A program made the position numbers and the translations under genes. Positions 6,141 to 9,167 of a DNA stretch of 9,167 nt are shown here, piece after piece. Origin of the DNA: Lachnoclostridium sp. UBA739 (lineage in GTDB: Bacteria > Bacillota_A > Clostridia > Lachnospirales > Lachnospiraceae). How positions within the stretch are numbered: position 1 is the first letter of the stretch; each line of letters starts with the position of its first letter. The stretch covers positions 1-9,167 of the forward strand of contig DBKX01000385.1 in assembly GCA_002297865.1 (NCBI GenBank), read 5' to 3'. The notes beneath the pieces are model-generated. The model was given only the letters and a program-made list of their open reading frames with translations, searched no databases and was not told the origin of the DNA.

Positions 6141-6219
6141 TTGGTATAATATATTATATATATGTACTATTGGCAAGTTTACCTATGATTACAGGAAGTT
6201 AAGAAAGGCAAGCCGATAA
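5995..6219 (+). pseudogene. IS3-family transposase OrfA, N-terminal fragment
   Basis: From ATG 5995 the frame encodes 74 residues. The first 45 or so (KNYSDDLKKQIVALRESGKT, then SSIVKEYGIAKSIVTKW) are the helix-turn-helix DNA-binding region of IS3-type OrfA (HTH_Tnp_1/transposase_8 type), which recognises the element's ends. A full OrfA is about 90-100 residues and continues into a leucine-zipper-like helix with the programmed frameshift to OrfB. Here the sequence after KWTTDYAN turns into unrelated residues (WYNILYICTIGKFTYD…) encoded by AT-rich flanking DNA, so it is a 3' truncation. The start overlaps a TGACGTCA palindrome, and only a weak AGAGA-type ribosome site precedes it. An in-frame TTG at 5968 is less likely. 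Without OrfB it cannot transpose, though the DNA-binding piece might still be expressed. Confidence 0.7.
6121..6150 (+). promoter_or_regulatory. Possible hybrid promoter for the YxjI-like gene
   Basis: TGGACA (6121-6126) and TATAAT (6145-6150) are 18 bases apart. The -35 lies in transposase sequence and the -10 just beyond the break. The -10 begins a perfect 14-base AT palindrome (TATAATATATTATA, 6145-6158). It would give a leader of about 95 bases before the ATG at 6253. A TATAAT at 6231-6236 is too close to the ribosome site to serve. Confidence 0.35.
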
Positions 6220-6252
6220 TACAATATAAATATAATTTTGTGGGAGAGAGCA

Positions 6253-6729
6253 ATGAAACTGTACATTAAACAGAGAGTATTTTCATGGACGGATACCTAT
6301 GATGTGTATGATGAATACGAGAATCCGAAATATTTTGTAAAGGCAGAGTTTTTATCAATTGGGCACAATATTCACATTTATGAAAAAAGCAGTGGCAGGG
6401 AGATAGGTGCAATACACCAGAGACTGCTTACATTTCTTCCAGCATTTGAAATAGAAATCAGTGGCTGTCAGATTGGAACCATACAGAAAAAGTTTTCGCT
6501 GTTCCGTCCACAGTATGAGATTGATTACAATGGCTGGCGTGTGGAAGGAGACTTCTTGGGCTGGAATTATGATGTAATGAGTGGGTGTTCCAGGGTAGTA
6601 CATATATCCAAGGAACCATTTCATTGGGGAGACACCTATGTACTGGATTTTGCAGACCCAGCAGATGAGACTATGGGATTAATGCTTGCGATTGCCATTG
6701 ATGCGGCGAACTGTAGTGACAGAAATTAA
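6253..6729 (+). CDS. LURP-one-related (YxjI-like, tubby-fold) protein
   Basis: The product has 158 residues from ATG 6253, preceded by GGGAGAG (6242-6248). An upstream in-frame TTG at 6238 lies before that ribosome site and is rejected. The whole protein fits the LURP-one-related family (formerly DUF567, B. subtilis YxjI), which adopts a tubby-like beta barrel around a buried helix. Family features seen are LYIKQRVFSW at the start, DEYENPKYFVKAEF, the repeated strand units IHIYEKSSGREIGAIHQRLL and FSLFRPQYEIDYNGWRVEGDF, then ISKEPFHWGDTYVLDFADP and a C-terminal helix MGLMLAIAIDAAN. Length is normal and it looks intact. The biochemical role of bacterial members is not established; a role as a membrane or lipid sensor is only suggested by the fold. 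It is monocistronic, between the IS remnant and a terminator shared with argG. Confidence 0.9.
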   Translation: MKLYIKQRVFSWTDTYDVYDEYENPKYFVKAEFLSIGHNIHIYEKSSGREIGAIHQRLLTFLPAFEIEISGCQIGTIQKKFSLFRPQYEIDYNGWRVEGDFLGWNYDVMSGCSRVVHISKEPFHWGDTYVLDFADPADETMGLMLAIAIDAANCSDRN

Positions 6730-6753
6730 AAAACTTCATATTGTTGAGGTATG

Positions 6754-6784
6754 AGGGCTTGTGGTGTGTGTGGCTGCAAGTCCT
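6754..6784 (+). other. Hairpin downstream of the YxjI-like gene
   Basis: AGGGCTTG (6754-6761) can pair with CAAGTCCT (6777-6784) over eight base pairs including one G-U. The loop is GT-rich. No T-run follows, so it is not a stand-alone terminator; it may protect the 3' end of the message or be incidental. Confidence 0.35.
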
Positions 6785-6793
6785 TATTACATG

Positions 6794-6828
6794 AAAAAAC
6801 ATCCAAACGATTGGTCTGGATGTTTTTT
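6794..6828. terminator. Bidirectional intrinsic terminator between the YxjI-like gene and argG
   Basis: A perfect 12-base inverted repeat, AAAAAACATCCA (6794-6805) and TGGATGTTTTTT (6817-6828), gives a GC-containing stem with A/T tails on both sides. It therefore ends in a U-tract whichever strand is read. It is placed to stop the YxjI-like transcript from the left and the argG transcript from the right. Confidence 0.88.
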
Positions 6829-6843
6829 GCAATAGACTATTTA

Positions 6844-6877
6844 GAAACTATTTATTGTTTGAAACTATTTATTGTTT
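6844..6877. repeat. Perfect 17-bp tandem duplication at the 3' end of argG
   Basis: GAAACTATTTATTGTTT is present twice, head to tail (6844-6860 and 6861-6877). The copy at 6861-6877 holds the last codons (Asn-Asn-Lys, partly) and the TAG stop of argG (6865-6867). The other copy lies just beyond the stop, toward the terminator. It appears to be a recent slippage or duplication event without effect on the protein. Confidence 0.85.
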
Positions 6878-8088
6878 CTTTCTACTTCCTGCATTTTCAT
6901 TGCACGAACTTTACTAGAAAGACCGAATAAGTTGATGAAACCTTCTGCATCATGGTGGTCATATAAATCACCAGTTGTGAAAGAAGCGATGCTTTCATTG
7001 TATAAAGAGTATGGTGATGTTTCGCCAGCTTTGATGATGTTGCCTTTGTAAAGTTTGAATTTCACTTCACCAGTAACATATTTCTGTGTGCTTTCGATGA
7101 AAGCCTGAGTAGCTTCACGAAGTGGTGTAAACCATTTTCCTTCATATACGATATCAGCTAATTTGTTACCCATAACTTTTTTCATTGTAGTGGTATCTCT
7201 ATCTAAGATTAATTCTTCTAACTGCTGATGAGCTTCCATTAAGATTGTTCCGCCAGGAGTTTCATAAACACCACGAGATTTCATGCCAACTACACGGTTT
7301 TCTACGATATCTACGATACCAATACCATGTTTTCCGCCTAATTCATTTAAAGTACGGATGATATCAGAAACTTTCATTTCTTTCCCGTTAACACTCTTTG
7401 GAACACCGGCTTCAAATGTCATAGTAACATATTCGCCTTCGTCAGGAGCTTTTTCAGGAGTTGTACCAAGAACTAATAAATGTTCGAAGTTTGGTTCACA
7501 AGCAGGATCTTCTAATTCAAGACCTTCGTGGCTGATGTGCCATAAGTTACGGTCACGGCTGTAGCTTGTGTCTGCGGAGAATGGTAAATCAATTCCGTGT
7601 GCCTTGCAGTATTCGATTTCTTCTTCACGAGAATTCATCGTCCAAGCATCATTTCTCCAAGCAGCAATAATCTTAAGGTCTGGAGCAAGTGCTTTGATAC
7701 CTAATTCAAAACGAATCTGGTCGTTTCCTTTACCAGTAGCACCATGGCAGATTGCTGTAGCGCCTTCTTTTCTGGCAATTTCAACTAATTTCTTCGCAAT
7801 TACTGGACGAGCCATGGAAGTTCCTAATAAATATTTATTTTCATAGATTGCATTTGCCTGAACACATGGAACTACGTATTCATCACAAAATTCATCGATA
7901 ACATCTTCTATGTATAATTTTGATGCGCCACAGGAGATTGCTCTTTCTTCTAATCCGTCTAATTCTTCTCCCTGACCGCAGTCGATACAGCAGCAGATAA
8001 CTTCATAATCGAAGTTTTCCTTTAACCAAGGGATAATAGCAGTAGTGTCAAGTCCACCAGAATAAGCAAGAATTACTTTTTCTTTCAT
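6865..8088 (-). CDS. argG: Argininosuccinate synthase
   Basis: ArgG joins citrulline and aspartate, using ATP (released as AMP and pyrophosphate), to make argininosuccinate, the penultimate step of arginine synthesis in the cytoplasm. The product has 407 residues, normal for the family. The start is ATG with GGAGG eight bases upstream (complement of 8097-8101). Diagnostic motifs are the N-terminal PP-loop AYSGGLDTT (8-16) for ATP, YLLGTSMARP (86-95), and HGATGKGNDQIRFE (115-128), the family signature that holds citrulline and aspartate. No frameshift or missing motif was seen. argH, often adjacent in other bacteria, does not follow: the gene ends 37 bases before a strong terminator, so argG appears to be transcribed alone. 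It is divergent from argJ with shared ARG-box-like sites, consistent with arginine repression. Confidence 0.97.
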   Translation of the reverse strand: MKEKVILAYSGGLDTTAIIPWLKENFDYEVICCCIDCGQGEELDGLEERAISCGASKLYIEDVIDEFCDEYVVPCVQANAIYENKYLLGTSMARPVIAKKLVEIARKEGATAICHGATGKGNDQIRFELGIKALAPDLKIIAAWRNDAWTMNSREEEIEYCKAHGIDLPFSADTSYSRDRNLWHISHEGLELEDPACEPNFEHLLVLGTTPEKAPDEGEYVTMTFEAGVPKSVNGKEMKVSDIIRTLNELGGKHGIGIVDIVENRVVGMKSRGVYETPGGTILMEAHQQLEELILDRDTTTMKKVMGNKLADIVYEGKWFTPLREATQAFIESTQKYVTGEVKFKLYKGNIIKAGETSPYSLYNESIASFTTGDLYDHHDAEGFINLFGLSSKVRAMKMQEVERNNK

Positions 8089-8135
8089 AATATATACCTC
8101 CGTATTCTATTTTGCATGTAGTGTAAGTCATTACG

Positions 8136-8149
8136 TGCAAGTTTATGCA
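8136..8149. promoter_or_regulatory. ARG-box-like site in the argG leader
   Basis: TGCAAGTTTATGCA resembles the ArgR/AhrC half-palindrome pattern TGNATNNNNATNCA with one mismatch. It lies 31 bases (about three helical turns) from a second copy at 8167-8180 and shares its GTTTATGCA half. Repressor binding is inferred. Confidence 0.4.
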
Positions 8150-8166
8150 GTACAACCCAATGTGAA

Positions 8167-8187
8167 TGTATGTTTATGCACTTGCAT
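8167..8187. promoter_or_regulatory. ARG-box-like operator near the argG transcription start
   Basis: TGTATGTTTATGCA (8167-8180) fits TGNATNNNNATNCA exactly. It runs into GCACTTGCAT (8178-8187), which is one arm of an inverted repeat with 8223-8232. The site lies just downstream of the predicted argG start point (about 8193, minus strand), where a bound ArgR/AhrC hexamer would block transcription. Confidence 0.5.
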
Positions 8188-8199
8188 TATTTGATTATA

Positions 8200-8228
8200 A
8201 ATATACAACACATTTAATTATTATGCAA
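8200..8228 (-). promoter_or_regulatory. argG promoter
   Basis: On the minus strand, TTGCAT (8228-8223) and TATATT (8205-8200) are separated by 17 bases. The predicted start near 8193 gives a leader of about 100 bases before the argG ATG. The same -35 hexamer, TTGCAT, is used by the argJ promoter facing the other way. Confidence 0.6.
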
Positions 8229-8232
8229 GTGC
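8212..8232. promoter_or_regulatory. ARG-box-like operator over the argG -35
   Basis: The ATGCAAGT at 8223-8230, preceded by AT-rich sequence, agrees with the right half of the B. subtilis AhrC box as I remember it (…AAATGCAAGT), at about 13 of 19 positions overall. It overlaps the argG -35. The 10-base ATGCAAGTGC (8223-8232) is the exact inverse of GCACTTGCAT (8178-8187), with centres 45 bases apart across the promoter. Confidence 0.5.
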
Positions 8233-8309
8233 TAATTTATAGATTTTTAAGCATTTATAGGGTAGAATTGTAGAGTAAATCATTTCTATTAACGAAATAA
8301 GAAAATGGG

Positions 8310-8338
8310 TTGCATAATATACATCAGTGATGTATAAT
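8310..8338 (+). promoter_or_regulatory. argJ promoter
   Basis: TTGCAT (8310-8315) and a consensus TATAAT (8333-8338) are separated by 17 bases. Transcription should start near 8345, leaving a leader of about 45 bases before the argJ ATG. An ARG-box-like TGTATAATTATAAA (8331-8344, one mismatch) overlaps the -10. Confidence 0.7.
8319..8335. promoter_or_regulatory. Perfect 17-bp palindrome in the argJ promoter
   Basis: ATACATCA (8319-8326), a central G, and TGATGTAT (8328-8335) make a perfect dyad lying in the -35/-10 spacer and overlapping the -10. A dimeric repressor bound here would occlude RNA polymerase. It does not fit the AT-spaced ARG-box pattern well, so a regulator other than ArgR is possible. 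Confidence 0.55.
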
Positions 8339-8390
8339 TATAAATAATTTGCAAGAGCAAGATTCCGATTTGCGAAAAGGAGGACTACAT

Positions 8391-9167
8391 ATGAAAGAAA
8401 TTAGTGGTGGAGTAACGGCAGTGCAGGGCTTTCGTGCCGCAGGTGCTGTAACAGGACTTAAAAAAAATGGTAACAAAGATATGGCACTTGTATTTAGTGA
8501 TGCAGAAGCAACGGTGGCAGGCGTATTTACAACAAATGTGGTAAAAGCGGCTCCTGTACAGCGTGATATAAAGATTGTAAAAACAAGAGAAACGGTAAGA
8601 GGTGTTATTTTAAATGCAGGCAATGCCAATGCATGTACTGGGGAAGAAGGAAAAAAGGCAGATGCAGCAATGGCACAGGCAGCAGCCGAGGCTTTAGGAG
8701 TAGAGACAGATGACATCTTAACCTGTTCCACAGGTGTAATCGGTCAGCTTCTTCCAGTGGAAAAAGTCACTAAGGGAGCCAAGATACTTGCAGCAGGTCT
8801 TGCGGCTGACGGTGGAAACGAAGCAGCCCAAGCCATTATGACAACAGATACCTATAGTAAACAATGTGCAGTAGAAGTGGAAATCGGTGGCAAGACCGTA
8901 ACCATTGGTGCCATGACAAAAGGTTCTGGTATGATTCATCCAAACATGGCAACGATGCTTTGTGTAACTACAACAGATGTATGTATCAGTAAAGAGTTAT
9001 TACAGGAAGCAATCAGTGAAGTTGTGAAAGTATCCTTTAACATGATTAGTGTGGATCGTGACACTTCAACCAATGATTCTTATATGATTCTTGCCAATCA
9101 AAAAGCAGGTAACAAAAAGATTACAGAGAAAGATGCAGATTATGAGGCATTTAAAAATGCACTGCAA
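8391..9167 (+). CDS. argJ: Bifunctional glutamate N-acetyltransferase/ornithine acetyltransferase, 5' part (cut by the window end)
   Basis: ArgJ recycles the acetyl group from N-acetylornithine to glutamate, releasing ornithine; many versions also acetylate glutamate from acetyl-CoA. The ATG at 8391 follows AAGGAGG (8377-8383) by seven bases. The window holds the first 259 of an expected roughly 400 residues. Seen are the N-terminal GGVTAVQGFRAAG, NAGNANACTG (75-84), the oxyanion-hole region STGVIG (113-118), and KGSGMIHPNMATML (177-190). In that last motif the chain normally cleaves itself between Ala187 and Thr188, so that Thr188 becomes the N-terminal nucleophile of the beta subunit. DTSTND (224-229) follows. 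The gene probably heads an arg operon (argJBD or similar) beyond the window. Whether it is mono- or bifunctional cannot be told from sequence alone. Confidence 0.96.
   Translation, partial: MKEISGGVTAVQGFRAAGAVTGLKKNGNKDMALVFSDAEATVAGVFTTNVVKAAPVQRDIKIVKTRETVRGVILNAGNANACTGEEGKKADAAMAQAAAEALGVETDDILTCSTGVIGQLLPVEKVTKGAKILAAGLAADGGNEAAQAIMTTDTYSKQCAVEVEIGGKTVTIGAMTKGSGMIHPNMATMLCVTTTDVCISKELLQEAISEVVKVSFNMISVDRDTSTNDSYMILANQKAGNKKITEKDADYEAFKNALQ

Noticed and set aside
6231..6236. TATAAT just before the YxjI-like gene as its -10
   Set aside because: Transcription would start inside or after the ribosome site at 6242-6248, and no -35 is suitably placed.
8324..8939. Minus-strand open frames opposite argJ
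   Set aside because: They mirror well-conserved argJ coding sequence and run across its promoter; there is no independent evidence for them.

Overview
The window looks like chromosomal DNA of a low-GC anaerobic Firmicute, most likely class Clostridia and probably Lachnospiraceae. This is inferred from AT-rich coding sequence, strong AAGGAG-type ribosome sites, frequent GTG/TTG starts, lipoprotein signal peptides, and the style of the argG, argJ and LURP-one-related (YxjI-like) genes. No rRNA, tRNA or CRISPR array was seen.

Left edge (1-1310): a lipoprotein of unknown function with its own promoter and a hairpin terminator, then a remnant of an ABC-2-type permease. The remnant keeps only the C-terminal end of the family (…HYQSTG) and has a striking C-over-G strand bias.

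Centre (about 1310-5839): a compact cassette reading left to right. A Sec-secreted 195-residue protein of no recognised family has its own strong promoter and terminator. Four closely packed genes follow: an orphan lipoprotein, a short MacA/HlyD-like membrane fusion protein, a MacB/LolD-type ATPase and an FtsX/MacB-type permease. The last three form a recognisable tripartite export pump. The highly expressed small secreted protein and the lipoprotein ahead of the pump recall bacteriocin production/immunity loci or other dedicated export systems, but cargo and function are inference. The extracytoplasmic parts of these proteins are unusually rich in cysteine. This is the best candidate for an undescribed system here.

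Right of the cassette (5840-6730): a truncated IS3-type transposase OrfA remnant, whose broken end may supply a promoter, then an intact LURP-one-related (YxjI-like) gene. With the permease remnant on the left, the cassette is bracketed by gene debris, as expected for an accessory insertion.

Right edge (6790-9167): arginine biosynthesis genes in divergent orientation, argG on the minus strand and the 5' part of argJ on the plus strand. A near-perfect bidirectional terminator separates argG from the YxjI-like gene. The 302-bp argG-argJ intergenic region carries two opposed promoters sharing a TTGCAT -35 hexamer, several ARG-box-like sequences and a perfect 17-bp palindrome, consistent with arginine-responsive (ArgR/AhrC) control.
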